Positions 38,229 to 49,265 of a stretch of 64,000 bases of DNA are shown here, piece after piece. How positions within the stretch are numbered: position 1 is the stretch's first letter; every line of letters starts with the position of its first letter. Both the position numbers and the translations under genes were made by a program. The DNA comes from Candidatus Pantoea edessiphila (GTDB taxonomy: Bacteria; Pseudomonadota; Gammaproteobacteria; Enterobacterales; Enterobacteriaceae), in NCBI RefSeq assembly GCF_002933355.1, contig NZ_PDKU01000001.1, forward strand, positions 248,001 through 312,000, in the 5' to 3' direction. The notes under the pieces are model-generated. The model did not search any database. It was given only the letters and a program-made list of their open reading frames with translations, and was not told the DNA's origin.

Positions 38229-38372
38229 TTATATATTTATTTCCTATTCTGACTATAGTCTATATTAATCAATCACAACAAATAATATGTTAACTAAAAT
38301 GTTCAGAATTATTTATATCAAGATAATTTTATAAACAACAATTGCTATAAATAATAGAAGCATAAAATAAAG

Positions 38373-38397
38373 GATGCTGCGTTTAAAATGCAGCATC
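38373..38397 (-). terminator. ihfB terminator hairpin
   Basis: Perfect arms GATGCTGC (38373-38380) and GCAGCATC (38390-38397) around a 9-base AT loop, 9 bp past the ihfB stop on the minus strand. The downstream T-tract on that strand is interrupted (CTTTATTTTATG), so it may be a moderate terminator. Confidence 0.7.
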
Positions 38398-38406
38398 TAG
38401 TAAAAA

Positions 38407-38694
38407 TCATGAAGCCAGAATATTTGCGCGATCACGTAATTCTTTACCTGGTTTAAAATGTGGAACATGTTTACCTTCTAAGTCTACTTTATCACCTGTT
38501 TTTGGATTTCGACCTATACGAGGAGCTCGATAATGCAATGAAAAACTACCAAATCCTCTAATTTCAATACGTTCACCTTGTGATAAAGTGTTAGCCATAT
38601 GTTCAATTATCTCTTTAACTGCATTTTCAATAGTTCTAATTGGTATATGAATATTTTTTTTTGCTAGTTTTTCAATAAGTTCTGATTTTGTCAT
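38407..38694 (-). CDS. ihfB: Integration host factor beta subunit
   Basis: A DNA-bending nucleoid protein that works as a heterodimer with IhfA. The 95 residues (E. coli 94) contain the HU/IHF signature in [21 protein letters not shown], and the beta-arm with the intercalating proline (NPKTG). It lies 71 bp after rpsA, as in E. coli where rpsA-ihfB are neighbours. Together with H-NS it shows that this genome keeps more nucleoid proteins than many small symbiont genomes do. Confidence 0.96.
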   Translation of the reverse strand: MTKSELIEKLAKKNIHIPIRTIENAVKEIIEHMANTLSQGERIEIRGFGSFSLHYRAPRIGRNPKTGDKVDLEGKHVPHFKPGKELRDRANILAS

Positions 38695-38765
38695 ATAATC
38701 TCCGATTAACTATTATCAAAGTATTATTCAAAGAATTGCTTAATAATTTTTATATTTTAAGTTAA

Positions 38766-40448
38766 TCATTCATTTTTAGCTGCTTTAAATGCTTCAACCA
38801 TAACATTAGAGAAGTTAACTTCTTCATTAATAACATTATTATTTTCTTCAGATTGTTGTTTTTGTTCTTTTTGTTCTTTATGCCTAATAGATAAACCAAT
38901 GATCCGATTTTTTCGATCAATACTGATTATTTTTGTTTCAATTTCATTTCCAACTTTTATTACATGAGTTATATTTGTTTGATGATCACAAGAAATTTCA
39001 GAAATTTTTAAACAACCTTCAACTCCAGCAGATAGTTTAACTACAGCATTTTTATCATCAAACGAAGTTATTTGACCTATAACAATTTCCCCTTTTTTAT
39101 TTGCGCTTATATAATTATGAAATGGATCTTCTTCCAATTGTTTAATACCTAAAGATATGCGTTCTCTTTCTGTATCAACTTGTAATACAATAGCAGCAAT
39201 CTCATCTCCTTTTTTATAATTACGTGATATCTCTATACTTTCATTATTCGAATTCCAAGAAATATCTGATAGATGAACTAATCCATCAATTCCACCATCT
39301 AATCCAATAAAAATTCCAAAGTCAGTAATTGACTTTATTTTACCTTCGACACGATCACCTTTATTGTATTTTTCAGCAAATTGTTGCCATGGATTTGGTT
39401 TACATTGTTTTAAACCCAGAGAAATGCGGCGACGTTCTTCATCTATATCTAAAACCATAATTTCAACTAAGTCATTTACATTAACAACTTTTGAAGGATG
39501 TATATTTTTATTAGTCCAATCCATTTCGGATACATGTACTAAACCTTCAACACCTTCTTCTATTTCTACAAAGCAACCATAATCGGTTAAATTGGTTACT
39601 CTACCAGAAAGTTTAGTGCCCTCAGGATATCTTTTTGCAATTGCTATCCATGGATCTTCTCCTAGTTGTTTTAAACCTAAAGAGACACGTATTCGCTCAC
39701 GATCGAATTTTAATATTTTAACTATGATATCATCTCCTACACTAACTATTTCACTTGGATGCTTAACTCTTTTCCAAGCCATATCAGTTATATGTAATAG
39801 ACCATCAACTCCACCTAAATCAACAAATGCACCATAATCTGTAAGGTTTTTAACAACACCTTTAACTTCTATTCCCTCTGATAAGTTTTCTAATAATTGA
39901 TTGCGTTCAGCGCTATTTTCAGATTCAATCACTGCACGACGAGAAACAACAACATTGTTTCGTTTTTGATCTAGTTTGATCACTTTAAACTCAAGATTTT
40001 TTCCTTCTAAATTAAACATATCACGAACTGGACGAACATCAACTAATGAACCTGGTAGAAATGCACGTATACCGTTAATTTCTACAGTAAATCCGCCTTT
40101 AACTTTGCCATTGATAATTCCTATAACAATTTTAGCATTTTCATATGCATTTTCTAACATAATCCAAGCTTCATGACGTTTAGCTTTTTCACGAGATAAA
40201 ATTGTTTCGCCAAAACCATCCTCTACAGCATCTAAAGCAACATCGATTTCATCGCCTACTTGAATTTTTATCTCTCCTGTAATATCTTTGAATTGATCTA
40301 TAGGAATTGCAGATTCAGATTTTAATCCTGCATCAACCATAACTATATCATGATCTATAGATATTACTGTGCCACGAACAATTGAACCTGGTCGTGTTTC
40401 TATTTCTTCCAGTGATTCTTTAAATAATTGAGAAAAAGATTCAGACAT
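38766..40448 (-). CDS. rpsA: 30S ribosomal protein S1
   Basis: Binds mRNA leaders on the small subunit and is needed for translating most E. coli mRNAs. The 560 residues (E. coli 557) include six S1/OB domains, the last four with the typical [22 protein letters not shown] pattern (shortened here to [16 protein letters not shown]). The N-terminus [13 protein letters not shown] is conserved. There is no Shine-Dalgarno sequence just before the ATG, as is also the case for E. coli rpsA. It follows cmk by 105 bp. Confidence 0.97.
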   Translation of the reverse strand: MSESFSQLFKESLEEIETRPGSIVRGTVISIDHDIVMVDAGLKSESAIPIDQFKDITGEIKIQVGDEIDVALDAVEDGFGETILSREKAKRHEAWIMLENAYENAKIVIGIINGKVKGGFTVEINGIRAFLPGSLVDVRPVRDMFNLEGKNLEFKVIKLDQKRNNVVVSRRAVIESENSAERNQLLENLSEGIEVKGVVKNLTDYGAFVDLGGVDGLLHITDMAWKRVKHPSEIVSVGDDIIVKILKFDRERIRVSLGLKQLGEDPWIAIAKRYPEGTKLSGRVTNLTDYGCFVEIEEGVEGLVHVSEMDWTNKNIHPSKVVNVNDLVEIMVLDIDEERRRISLGLKQCKPNPWQQFAEKYNKGDRVEGKIKSITDFGIFIGLDGGIDGLVHLSDISWNSNNESIEISRNYKKGDEIAAIVLQVDTERERISLGIKQLEEDPFHNYISANKKGEIVIGQITSFDDKNAVVKLSAGVEGCLKISEISCDHQTNITHVIKVGNEIETKIISIDRKNRIIGLSIRHKEQKEQKQQSEENNNVINEEVNFSNVMVEAFKAAKNE

Positions 40449-40553
40449 ATTAATAATATTTCAAACTCTTAACTTTAACTGCCATCTAACTTCATGTTAT
40501 CTGGTGTTGTTTTATATAGTTGATACCTAATCCTTGGCATAACTCCATCACGT
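40449..40553 (-). promoter_or_regulatory. rpsA leader lacking a Shine-Dalgarno sequence
   Basis: The 105-bp cmk-rpsA gap has no purine-rich ribosome site close to the rpsA ATG (the nearest bases read AAATATTATTAATATG). GGA appears further up, in GATGGAG and CCAAGGAT. In E. coli the rpsA leader also lacks a canonical site, is folded into hairpins with GGA in loops, and serves S1 autoregulation. A similar scheme here is inference. Confidence 0.45.
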
Positions 40554-41246
40554 TCATAAATTGTGAAATAATAATTTTTTTTGAGCGTATTGTTTTATTT
40601 TTTCTATAACTTCTTCAACAGAAATATTTTCTGAATTGATAATTAATGCATCACTAGCAGGTAACAAAGGTGCAATTTTGCGATTATAATCACGATCATC
40701 TCGGTTTTTGATTTCTTTAAGTAAACGTTCAAACTTAACATTAAAACCATTTTTTTTCAACTGTAAGTTTCTTCGATTAGCACGTTCTTCTAAACTTGCA
40801 TATAAAAAAATTTTTAGTTTTGCATAAGGAAAAACTACAGTACCCATATCACGTCCATCAGCAATTAATCCAGGTTGTTTAACAAAATTTCTTTGTTTTA
40901 TGAGTAATAATTTACGTATTACAGGTAACGTTGCAAGAATAGAAGATAATTTACTTATTTTTTCTTCACGAATTTTATCAGTTACATCTTCTTTATTTAA
41001 AATAACTCTAAATTCATTATCTATATTGAAAAATTTTATATCGAAATTTGAATATAAATGAAGAAATAAATCCTTTGAGTTTGTTAAATTAATGTGATTA
41101 TTTATAGCAACAAATGCTAAAGAACGATATATAGCACCTGAATCTAATATATTCCATTTTAATAACTTTCCCATTTCTTTACATATGGTACTTTTACCTA
41201 CTCCACTAGGACCATCAATAGTTATTACAGGAACAACTGCCATCAT
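40554..41246 (-). CDS. cmk: Cytidylate kinase
   Basis: Phosphorylates CMP and dCMP. The 230 residues (E. coli 227) have the P-loop GPSGVGKST near residue 12, DSGAIYRSLA, the CMP-specific insert, and the DGRDMGTVVFP signature. Two adjacent ATG codons begin the frame (MMAVVPVI); the second would fit E. coli equally well. Position between aroA and rpsA is ancestral. Confidence 0.96.
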   Translation of the reverse strand: MMAVVPVITIDGPSGVGKSTICKEMGKLLKWNILDSGAIYRSLAFVAINNHINLTNSKDLFLHLYSNFDIKFFNIDNEFRVILNKEDVTDKIREEKISKLSSILATLPVIRKLLLIKQRNFVKQPGLIADGRDMGTVVFPYAKLKIFLYASLEERANRRNLQLKKNGFNVKFERLLKEIKNRDDRDYNRKIAPLLPASDALIINSENISVEEVIEKIKQYAQKKLLFHNL

Positions 41247-41308
41247 TATTACCTTTAATAATCATTAATTTTGTCATTCTACTTTAGATCTATGTAAAAA
41301 TTAATCAT

Positions 41309-42595
41309 TTAATGATAATGACAAATTTTAGCAAATTCTTTAAAGTATTCTGGAAATGTCTTACTAGTACAACTTGGATTATTGATTATAATACAAGTGT
41401 CTGATAATGCTACAAGAGAAAAACACATAGCTATACGATGATCATTATAGGTATCAATATTAGCATGAAAAAATTTTTTTGGTGGATTAATAATAAGATA
41501 ATCGTAACCTTCTTCAACTTCAGCGCCTACTTTACGTAATTCAGTTGCCATTGCTAAAATACGGTCTGTTTCTTTAACACGCCAATTATAGATATTTTTT
41601 ATCTTTGTTATACCTTTAGCAAACAAAGCCATTATAGCAATTGTCATTGCAACATCAGGGATATCATTCATATCCATATTTACAGCTTTTAGCTTACCTG
41701 ATGTACATGATATATAGTTAATTCCTTTATATACATGTGCACCCATATTCTCTATTACATCAACAAAACGTATATCACCTTGAATACTATTATAGTTAAT
41801 TCCTTTTACACATACTTTACCACCTTTAATTGCAGCTGCAGCAAGAAAATAAGAAGCAGAAGATGCATCTCCTTCAATGAAGTATTCCTGTGGTGAATAA
41901 TACTGTTGTTGTCCTTTTATCAAAAAATGCTGATAATTGTCATTTTCTACTTGAATTCCAAAATGACTCATTATTTTTAAAGTAAGATCTATATAAGGTT
42001 TTGAAACTAAATATCCTTTAATACTAATTCTAGTATCTTTTTTAGCTAAAGGGGATACCATTAATAACGAAGTTAAAAACTGACTAGATATACTACTATT
42101 GATCGAAAATTCTCCACCAATGAAACCACCATATATCCTAACAGGTGGATAATTAATATTTTTTAAATACTCAATCTTAGCACCACCTTTTCGTAAAACA
42201 TCTACTAAATGACCAATTGGACGTTGTGTCATTCTCGTTTCGCCAGTTAATATAACGTCTTGAGATCCTAAAGACAAGATAGCAGTTAATGGTCTCATGA
42301 CTGTACCTGCATTGCCTAAAAATAATTGTGTGGATTTTAATGATGTAAAAGAACCACCATTACCAGTTATTTTACATACAGTATTATTGTTATATAATTC
42401 ATAAGCTATACCCAAGTTTTTTAAGGCATTTAACATATATTTAGTGTCATCACTATTCAATAGATTATATAGTTTTGTTGTTCCTTTTGCTAAAGCTGCA
42501 ATTAATAAAGCACGATTAGAAATACTTTTAGAACCTGGAAGATTAACTGTACCATTAATTCGATGAATTGGTTTTAAAATTATAGAATTTTTCAT
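41309..42595 (-). CDS. aroA: EPSP synthase AroA
   Basis: Makes 5-enolpyruvylshikimate 3-phosphate from shikimate 3-phosphate and PEP, the step before chorismate. At 428 residues (E. coli 427), with [13 protein letters not shown] near the N-terminus, the PEP-loop [13 protein letters not shown], and RVKETDRI. It follows serC by 77 bp in the same orientation, the classical serC-aroA pair. Retention suggests the symbiont still makes chorismate-derived amino acids or cofactors. Confidence 0.97.
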   Translation of the reverse strand: MKNSIILKPIHRINGTVNLPGSKSISNRALLIAALAKGTTKLYNLLNSDDTKYMLNALKNLGIAYELYNNNTVCKITGNGGSFTSLKSTQLFLGNAGTVMRPLTAILSLGSQDVILTGETRMTQRPIGHLVDVLRKGGAKIEYLKNINYPPVRIYGGFIGGEFSINSSISSQFLTSLLMVSPLAKKDTRISIKGYLVSKPYIDLTLKIMSHFGIQVENDNYQHFLIKGQQQYYSPQEYFIEGDASSASYFLAAAAIKGGKVCVKGINYNSIQGDIRFVDVIENMGAHVYKGINYISCTSGKLKAVNMDMNDIPDVAMTIAIMALFAKGITKIKNIYNWRVKETDRILAMATELRKVGAEVEEGYDYLIINPPKKFFHANIDTYNDHRIAMCFSLVALSDTCIIINNPSCTSKTFPEYFKEFAKICHYH

Positions 42596-42672
42596 AAATA
42601 AAATCCAAAAAATATGTAATATCTTATGAACGATAAGGTTTTTATAAAAAAATTTAAAGTATCATTATTTTA

Positions 42673-43761
42673 TTAACCATATTTGCGCTCGAAATAATGC
42701 ATAAAACTAGTTAGTGTTTTAACTCCATCCAAAGGCATTGCATTATATATCGATGCACGTATCCCTCCGATTGCACGGTGTCCTTTAAGTGCAAACAACC
42801 CTTCTTGAGATGATGTTTCTAAAAATAAATCTTCTAATTTACTATTTAATAATTTGAAGGGAATATTCATAATAGACCGGTTTTTTTCAGAGATATTATT
42901 TTGATAAAAATCACTCTGATCAATAGTTTCATAAAGAAGATTAGATTTTATTTGATTAATTTTATTTATTTTAACAACACCACCTTGTTCTTTTAACCAA
43001 TCGAATACCAATCCTGCTAAATACCAAGAAAAAGTACATGGGGTATTAAACATAGAGTCATTTTTAGCTAAAATTTTATAGTTAAGGATTGATGGGATGT
43101 TTGAATTAATATTTCGTTCTAATAAATTTTCGTTTATTATAACAACTGTTAAACCAGCAGGACCTATGTTTTTCTGAGCACTAGCATAAATAACTCCATA
43201 ACTGTTTATATTAATAGGAGTTGATAATATATTTGATGACATATCAGCAATTACTATTTTCTCTCCAAAATCAGGCTGTTCATGAATAGCAATACCATCA
43301 ATAGTTTCATTAGGGCAATAATGTAAATAGGCTGCGTTATCATTAATATTCCAATTTTGCATTGGAATAATTTCATTTTTATCATTGTTGATAATTTTCA
43401 CATCTATAATATTAGGTAAGCAATACTTTTTAGCTTCCTCTATTGCTTTGTTAGACCAGTATCCTCCATTTACATAATCAGCTGTAGAGAATAATCCAAG
43501 TAAATTACAAGGTATTGCTGCAAATTGTGCTCTTGCGCCACCATGACAAAATAGTATTTTGTAATAAGGAGGTATTTCTAGCAATTCGCGAAAATCTTGA
43601 ATGATTTTTTCCGCTATTTTGATAAAGTGCTTACTGCGATGACTAATTTCCATCACAGAAACTCCTAAGTTATTCCAATTAGTTAACTCTTTTTTAACGC
43701 GATACAGAACTTCAATTGGTAACATTGCTGGTCCTGCACTAAAATTATATATTTTTTCCAT
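42673..43761 (-). CDS. serC: Phosphoserine aminotransferase SerC
   Basis: A PLP enzyme forming phosphoserine, also used in pyridoxal phosphate synthesis. At 362 residues, equal to E. coli. N-terminal [10 protein letters not shown], the substrate motif [12 protein letters not shown], and the PLP lysine in [13 protein letters not shown] are present, with C-terminal [16 protein letters not shown] few loops around residues 245-300 are more diverged. It is upstream of aroA. Confidence 0.96.
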   Translation of the reverse strand: MEKIYNFSAGPAMLPIEVLYRVKKELTNWNNLGVSVMEISHRSKHFIKIAEKIIQDFRELLEIPPYYKILFCHGGARAQFAAIPCNLLGLFSTADYVNGGYWSNKAIEEAKKYCLPNIIDVKIINNDKNEIIPMQNWNINDNAAYLHYCPNETIDGIAIHEQPDFGEKIVIADMSSNILSTPININSYGVIYASAQKNIGPAGLTVVIINENLLERNINSNIPSILNYKILAKNDSMFNTPCTFSWYLAGLVFDWLKEQGGVVKINKINQIKSNLLYETIDQSDFYQNNISEKNRSIMNIPFKLLNSKLEDLFLETSSQEGLFALKGHRAIGGIRASIYNAMPLDGVKTLTSFMHYFERKYG

Positions 43762-43928
43762 TTGTTCCTGCTAACTATTTTAGTAAATTATTTTTTATTA
43801 ATATTGAATATTTACGAAAACGTAATAAATATTTATGATATGTTAGATAATTAGAATTAATTTTTTTAATTTATTTGAAGTATTATTAATATCTCAATAA
43901 ATTCTTTTAGTAAAAAATTATATTTTTA

Positions 43929-45218
43929 TCAATTTATTTTCTGTATATTGTTCATATAGGGACTTAAAACTTTTGGTATTATAATTGCACCATCTTTTTG
44001 TTGATAGTTTTCCATAACTGCTGCTAATGTTCTTCCTATGGCAAGAGCTGAGCCATTTAAAGTATGAGTTAATGAAATTTTTTTATTTGAATTACGATAA
44101 CGAGCTTTAATTCTACGTGATTGAAAATCTTCCATGTTGGAACAAGATGAAATTTCTCTATAATTATTTTGTGAAGGAAACCATACTTCTAAATCATATG
44201 TTTTAGTTGCACCAAAACTCATATCTCCAGTACATAATAATACTTTACGATATGGCAAGTTCAATAATTTTAATACTCGTTCTGCATGATTTGTTATTTC
44301 TTCTAAAGCATTCATTGATGTTTCCGGTTTCACAATTTGAATTAATTCAACTTTATCAAATTGATGCATTCTAATTAAACCACGTACATCACGTCCATAA
44401 GATCCTGCCTCAGAACGAAAACAAGGAGTATGAGCAGTTAGTTTTATAGGTAAATGTTCTTCTCTAAAAATTTTATTTTTTGCAAAATTAATAAGTGGTA
44501 CTTCAGAAGTAGGTATAAGATAGTAATTTTTAATTTCCGATTTATTTTTTATATTATGTATGTGAAATATATCTTCACTAAATTTTGGTAATTGTCCCGT
44601 GCCGTATAAACTTTCCTGATTAACTAAATAAGGTACATAAGTTTCTAGATATCCATGTTCTATGGTATGGAGGTCAATCATAAAATGTCCTAAGGCACGG
44701 TGTAAAAGAGCAATTGGTCCTTGCATTAATACAAATCTAGAACCAGTTATTTTTGCTCCGGAAATAAAATCTAAACCATTATTTATCTCACCTAATTCCA
44801 CATGATCTTTGATTTTAAAATTGAACTTTCGTAATTCTCCCCAATAACTAATAACAAGATTTTCACTATTGTTTTTACCAACAGGAACTTCATCTGCAGG
44901 TAAGTTAGGTAATTGTACAAGAAAATCTTTAATTTGATTATGTAATTCATTTAATTTTATTTTACTATAATCTAATTTAGATTTTAATATCTTCGATTCC
45001 ATACATAATTCATTGATATTCTGTCCACTAGCTTTAATTTTACCAATGTATTGCGATTTGATTTTATATAATATGGTTAATTGCTCAGTTTCTCGTTGTA
45101 ATAATTTGCGTTGACTTTCAAGAGAAATTATTTTTGCTAAATCCAAAGAAAATCCTCTTTTTCTTAATTTTTCTGCTACTATTTGTGGTTGAGTACGTAA
45201 TAAAAATGGATCTAGCAT
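43929..45218 (-). CDS. serS: Seryl-tRNA synthetase
   Basis: A class II synthetase that charges serine tRNAs, including the tRNA-Ser in this window. An N-terminal antiparallel coiled coil (about residues 27-100) contacts the long variable arm; the catalytic core has [30 protein letters not shown] (in parts) and the C-terminal [12 protein letters not shown] motif. The start is set at the ATG at 45218 (MLDPFLLR), which has AGGATAG six bases upstream and matches E. coli; the frame upstream adds MYRIV. Length is then 429 residues (E. coli 430). Confidence 0.96.
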   Translation of the reverse strand: MLDPFLLRTQPQIVAEKLRKRGFSLDLAKIISLESQRKLLQRETEQLTILYKIKSQYIGKIKASGQNINELCMESKILKSKLDYSKIKLNELHNQIKDFLVQLPNLPADEVPVGKNNSENLVISYWGELRKFNFKIKDHVELGEINNGLDFISGAKITGSRFVLMQGPIALLHRALGHFMIDLHTIEHGYLETYVPYLVNQESLYGTGQLPKFSEDIFHIHNIKNKSEIKNYYLIPTSEVPLINFAKNKIFREEHLPIKLTAHTPCFRSEAGSYGRDVRGLIRMHQFDKVELIQIVKPETSMNALEEITNHAERVLKLLNLPYRKVLLCTGDMSFGATKTYDLEVWFPSQNNYREISSCSNMEDFQSRRIKARYRNSNKKISLTHTLNGSALAIGRTLAAVMENYQQKDGAIIIPKVLSPYMNNIQKIN

Positions 45219-46217
45219 AACTATCCTATACATTTAAGATTTTGCATAAATATATTAAACAATGTTAAAAAAATAATTTCAATGATTGATTTTATTTAAT
45301 TTATAATTTTACTTTGGATTGTAGCACATTACTATAATAGTAGATTCTCTATATATTAGGATGTGAAATGATTAAAATATCAAATTTAAACATAATTTGT
45401 AATATAAATCATTACTTTTCGAGTATTTTTTATGATAATGCTACAAAGTTCAGCTAGTTAATTTTAAACAAGATTGTATCTTATTAAGATTAAATTCTTA
45501 GAAGTATTTTATTAAAACTATTTTAATTTATCACTTAGTGTGATTCCATTTAAAATTTCTGATGTAAATTCTGATTCCTGAAATTATTTTAGCAATCATC
45601 TTATCTACTTCAATTACTTCAATGAAGCTTTTTCTTGTACATTTATTCTAATGTTAAGATAAATTTATACAATCTACTAATACAATCTACTATATAGGTA
45701 ATACATCTTATCAAGAAGATACGTTTTTCATAGTATTATGAAATATAAGTCAAATTAGTAAATAAATGATTATCATCTATATTTTCAGTAATATTTATTT
45801 TAATCTATTATTTTTTGACAGTATCCTACATTAATTTATACTATCATTTGATTTGTAGAATAAACAAAAAATTTTTGAACTAATTATTTGCTATATTTAT
45901 TGTTAATTTTAAGCAATTACTATTAATACTATTTTGTTTTCTAATGGATCACAATAATATGTTATTTATAAAAACATTAAAATAAAACATATGATAATTC
46001 AATAATATTATAAAATTTATTAAATAATAAAATTTAAATTAGAAAATAATAATTATAAAAAAATTGAACTACAGATCAATAATAGATAAATTACATATTT
46101 TGAAAAATTATTAATAAATATAATATTATTTACAAATAAATTAAAAAAATAATTTTGATTTTTTTAGATTCTAATAATTAGTAATGAAAATATATTTTTC
46201 ATTTTTTGAGGTTAATT
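45219..46217. other. Gene-free 1-kb tract between serS and ompX
   Basis: About 1 kb of very AT-rich DNA with stops in every frame. In E. coli rarA, lolA and ftsK lie beyond serS; no remnant of them could be recognised. A 12-bp direct repeat TACAATCTACTA near 45667-45692 is the only local structure noted. The right end holds the ompX promoter and a GAGG ribosome site at 46208-46211. Confidence 0.55.
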
Positions 46218-46730
46218 ATGAAAAAGTTTTTATATTTACCTGCATTAATTTGTACCTTAATATTAGGTATAGCAAATGCAAACATCACTGTATCCGGTGG
46301 TACTGCTCATGGAAATTCAAAAAAAATACCTATAAATTCAAATGGTTTTAATATAAGACATCGTTATGAGAATAGCAAATATTTTCCAATTAGCTGGATG
46401 AATTCATTTGTATATACTAAAGTAAGTAAATTTGAAAATAAATTTTATTTAAAAAGTCAATATTACAGTATTGATACTGGCCTAATGTATCGTTTGAATA
46501 GTTGGTCTAGTATTTATGGAGGAATGGGTTTAGCTTACAGCAAATTTCAAAGTAGACATGTAGTTGTAATAGGAAATAAATTTATTTTTAAACGTTTAGG
46601 ATTGTCAGTCATTACAGGAATCCAATTTAATCCAGTGAAAAATTTTGTTATTGATATAGGTGTTGAAAAAGGTATTATGAAAAGTGGTGTTATAACTAAT
46701 ATAATTGCTGGTATAGGTTATAATTTCTAG
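46218..46730 (+). CDS. ompX: Outer membrane protein OmpX
   Basis: A small eight-strand outer-membrane barrel of the OmpX/Ail/Lom family. The start is the ATG at 46218, six bases after a GAGG ribosome site; the frame further upstream opens only with TTG. A signal peptide of about 23 residues ends GIANA/NI. Family features include GFNIRHRYENS, SFVYTKVSKF, YYSIDTGLMYRLNSWSSIYGG, LQFNP-like IQFNPVKNFVID and terminal GIGYNF. At 170 residues it matches E. coli (171). In pathogens relatives mediate adhesion and serum resistance; here the role is unknown. Confidence 0.93.
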   Translation: MKKFLYLPALICTLILGIANANITVSGGTAHGNSKKIPINSNGFNIRHRYENSKYFPISWMNSFVYTKVSKFENKFYLKSQYYSIDTGLMYRLNSWSSIYGGMGLAYSKFQSRHVVVIGNKFIFKRLGLSVITGIQFNPVKNFVIDIGVEKGIMKSGVITNIIAGIGYNF

Positions 46731-46739
46731 ATTTTTGTT

Positions 46740-46768
46740 AAAGACGGTTCTGTATATGCCGTCTTTTT
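46740..46768 (+). terminator. ompX terminator
   Basis: Arms AAAGACGG (46740-46747) and CCGTCTTT (46759-46766), with additional T at 46767-46768, lie 9 bp after the ompX stop. The stem is far GC-richer than its surroundings, as expected for a maintained intrinsic terminator. Confidence 0.88.
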
Positions 46769-47918
46769 ACATATACATATAAAGAAATATATTAGCTATC
46801 ATATTAGATATTAGAACATTATTGATATTTTGTAATCAATAAATTGGTAAAGATACAAATGTAATCTTAAGAAATAAATATCATTTATTAAATAATAATA
46901 TTAGGTAAAGATATAAATTTAAGACATTACTAATAATTATAGTATATTGTTTTATTCCTATAATTTGTCGTAATTAAAAATAGTAAATTCACTGCTTATA
47001 AAGAAATTAAAATAATTAATTCTTAAAAATTATATAATACTTATAGTAGAAATAAATTATATATAAAGATTTCAAATTATTAATTAAAAAATAAAATATT
47101 CAGTATTATGAATAAATACAATTCATTTTACAAAAATTATTCATAATATATTCATAATATATTGTGAGATTATCTTGATATCTTTAATAAAGACTATGTG
47201 AAATTGATATATAAATCAAGTATTATAAAAAATCAATTTAATATATTTGTTTTCTTAAAGAAACTAAACATACTTACATGATTTATTTTTTACTCTTGTT
47301 AAAGATCTAATATTTTTAATCAATATTAAACCATTAAATCTGTAAATTTATTTGTTTATTTTTGAGTTGCTTTAATATTCAAAAATAATTTATAAACACT
47401 GATTAAATAATAACATATAAAACATATTAATATTTACGTTATATATTTCTTAGATATTATTATTTTGTTTGTAATACTATTATTTTAAATTCACCCATAC
47501 CTAATACTTTCATAAAAACAATCACTGTTTTAAAACAATCACTGTTTTTTATATGTTTATGAATTAAGTTATAATTAAATTTTTTATTTATTAACATCAA
47601 CAACGAGCTATTTTTTATAAAAAATATCATAAAAATTCTGTTTTAATTTTTGTGTATCTACTGATTTATTTTAAATAATAAAAATTTTAAGGAACATGTG
47701 TTAAAATAATATTTAATATTTTTATTCATAATAATTGTAAATTCATGTGTTTTATAATTTTAAACACTCAGATAAATTTAATTATTAATAATAATTAATT
47801 AAATTAAAAAATACTATAATTTTTTATATGATAAAAATAATTTATTTATTAAGTGATTTACATCAATATTATTAATAACACCTTATTGCACTCCTAATTT
47901 ATAATTAAGGATATTATT
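46769..47918. other. Gene-free 1.15-kb tract upstream of hns
   Basis: No supported gene on either strand. Notable content is a tandem pair of 17-bp dyads at 47515-47548 and an AAGGA ribosome site just before hns. The tract is extremely AT-rich, so H-NS itself could bind it, but this cannot be tested by eye. hns is not next to ompX in E. coli, so this tract probably contains a rearrangement junction. Confidence 0.5.
47515..47548. repeat. Tandem pair of 17-bp dyad repeats upstream of hns
   Basis: AAAACAATCACTGTTTT occurs twice head to tail (47515-47531 and 47532-47548). Each copy is itself a dyad, AAAACA and TGTTTT around ATCAC. The last 17 bases of the second copy plus flank, CAATCACTGTTTTTTAT, recur exactly at 56115-56131 in the gap upstream of glnS. 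It could be an operator, a weak terminator or chance in AT-rich DNA. Confidence 0.55.
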
Positions 47919-48326
47919 ATGAGTGATCCTTTTAAAATTTTAAATAATATTCGTACATTACGTGCTCAGACTAAAGAATTGCCACTTGCTGATTTAGAAG
48001 AAATTCTTGAAAAATTAACAGTTGTGGTAACTGAACGTCGTGAAGAAGCTGAAACAGAAGAAATTCAAAATAGAGAAAAGGAAAAAAAACTATCTAAATA
48101 TCGTAAAATGCTCTTAGAAGATGGTATTGATCCTAATGAATTATTAGGTATAACAGAAATTAATAAAAAACGTAATAAACGTACTCCAAGACCAGCTAAA
48201 TATTATTATACAGATGAAAATGGTGAAAAAAAATCATGGACTGGTCAAGGTAGAACTCCGGTAGCTATTAAAAAAGCTATAGCAGAAGGTAAAAATTTAG
48301 ATAGTTTCCTATTATTGATTGATTGA
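47919..48326 (+). CDS. hns: Nucleoid-associated silencer H-NS
   Basis: Binds and bridges AT-rich DNA. The 135 residues are close to E. coli (137). An N-terminal helical dimerisation region (residues 1 to about 65, [11 protein letters not shown] and a charged coiled coil) and a C-terminal DNA-binding domain (about 90-135) are intact, including the minor-groove motif TGQGRTP with Gln110-Gly111-Arg112, equivalent to E. coli 112-114. The ATG has an AAGGA site. In E. coli hns lies near 27.8 min, so it is out of the order followed by the rest of the window. Confidence 0.96.
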   Translation: MSDPFKILNNIRTLRAQTKELPLADLEEILEKLTVVVTERREEAETEEIQNREKEKKLSKYRKMLLEDGIDPNELLGITEINKKRNKRTPRPAKYYYTDENGEKKSWTGQGRTPVAIKKAIAEGKNLDSFLLLID

Positions 48327-48343
48327 ATAGAATCAAATTATTA

Positions 48344-48384
48344 GCTGAGAGCCCTTTTGGGGACTCGGCTTCTTGTTTTTTTTG
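48344..48384 (+). terminator. hns terminator
   Basis: GCTGAG (48344-48349) pairs with CTCGGC (48364-48369), with an inner CCC/GGG stem separated by an AG/GA internal loop and a TTTT loop, followed by TTCTTG and eight T. It lies 17 bp past the hns stop and is one of the most GC-rich spots in the region. Confidence 0.88.
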
Positions 48385-48509
48385 GAATTATTTTATATTA
48401 AAATATTACACGACTTATAGTGTACAATTATAAATACTAGCTGCGTAATATCAAATAAATCTACTAAAAATAATAATTTTTTAGAAAAATCAACTTACAA
48501 TATCACATT

Positions 48510-49265
48510 TTATCTCACACTACATACTTGACAATTTAAATCTTTGTTTATTTTTATATGATCAAACTTTGAGTTTAATGCATCGTAGATTAATAAACTA
48601 GCTTTACTCATTGTACCATAATCAGTCAATAATTTAATAGTTTCTATTGACTGCATTGCACCAATTATACCTACAATAGGTGACATAATACCTTGTTGTA
48701 TACAATTAAGACTATCTCTAGTGAAAAATTGACTAATGCATCGATAACATGGTGTATCTAATCTCCAATTAAAGACACTTAAATGACCCTCCATGCTAAT
48801 TGCTGCTCCAGAAACCAATGGAATTTTGTATTGGTAACATAGAAGATTAATTTGTTCTCTAGTTTTAATGTTGTCAGTGCAATCTATAATAACTTGTTGT
48901 CTTATAATTATTTCTGACATATTTTGATTTTTTAGTTTATCATTTACTAAATTAAGTATACAGTGCGGATTAACTTTTGAGAGATCTTCCGCAGCTGAGT
49001 AAACTTTAGGGGTATCAATATCAAGATCATGATGTAAAATTTGGCGTTGAAGATTAGATAATATCACAGTATCAAAATCAATCAACGTAACTTCCCCTAT
49101 TCCTGCAGCTACTAAATAAATTGAAGCTGCACAACCCAATCCTCCCAAACCAATTATAGCTACTTTACTGGATTTGATCTTTTGTTGACCATCAAAATTA
49201 AATTTATTTAATTTTATCTGTTCAACATAACGTAATATTTCTTTTTTATTATTTAAACTTATCAT
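48510..49265 (-). CDS. moeB: Molybdopterin-synthase adenylyltransferase MoeB
   Basis: Activates the C-terminus of MoaD by adenylation in molybdenum-cofactor synthesis. At 251 residues (E. coli 249), with nucleotide motif GLGGLGCAASIYL near residue 37, the DFDTVILSNLQRQ segment, and two zinc cysteine pairs (CYRC and CQVC). ThiF is a close relative, but adjacency to moeA supports moeB. It abuts moeA: the moeA stop and the moeB start are contiguous, as in the E. coli moeAB operon. Confidence 0.93.
   Translation of the reverse strand: MISLNNKKEILRYVEQIKLNKFNFDGQQKIKSSKVAIIGLGGLGCAASIYLVAAGIGEVTLIDFDTVILSNLQRQILHHDLDIDTPKVYSAAEDLSKVNPHCILNLVNDKLKNQNMSEIIIRQQVIIDCTDNIKTREQINLLCYQYKIPLVSGAAISMEGHLSVFNWRLDTPCYRCISQFFTRDSLNCIQQGIMSPIVGIIGAMQSIETIKLLTDYGTMSKASLLIYDALNSKFDHIKINKDLNCQVCSVR

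Noticed and set aside
45667-45692. Short direct repeat TACAATCTACTA in the serS-ompX gap
   Set aside because: Two copies of 12 bp in AT-rich non-coding DNA are compatible with slippage and have no associated feature.
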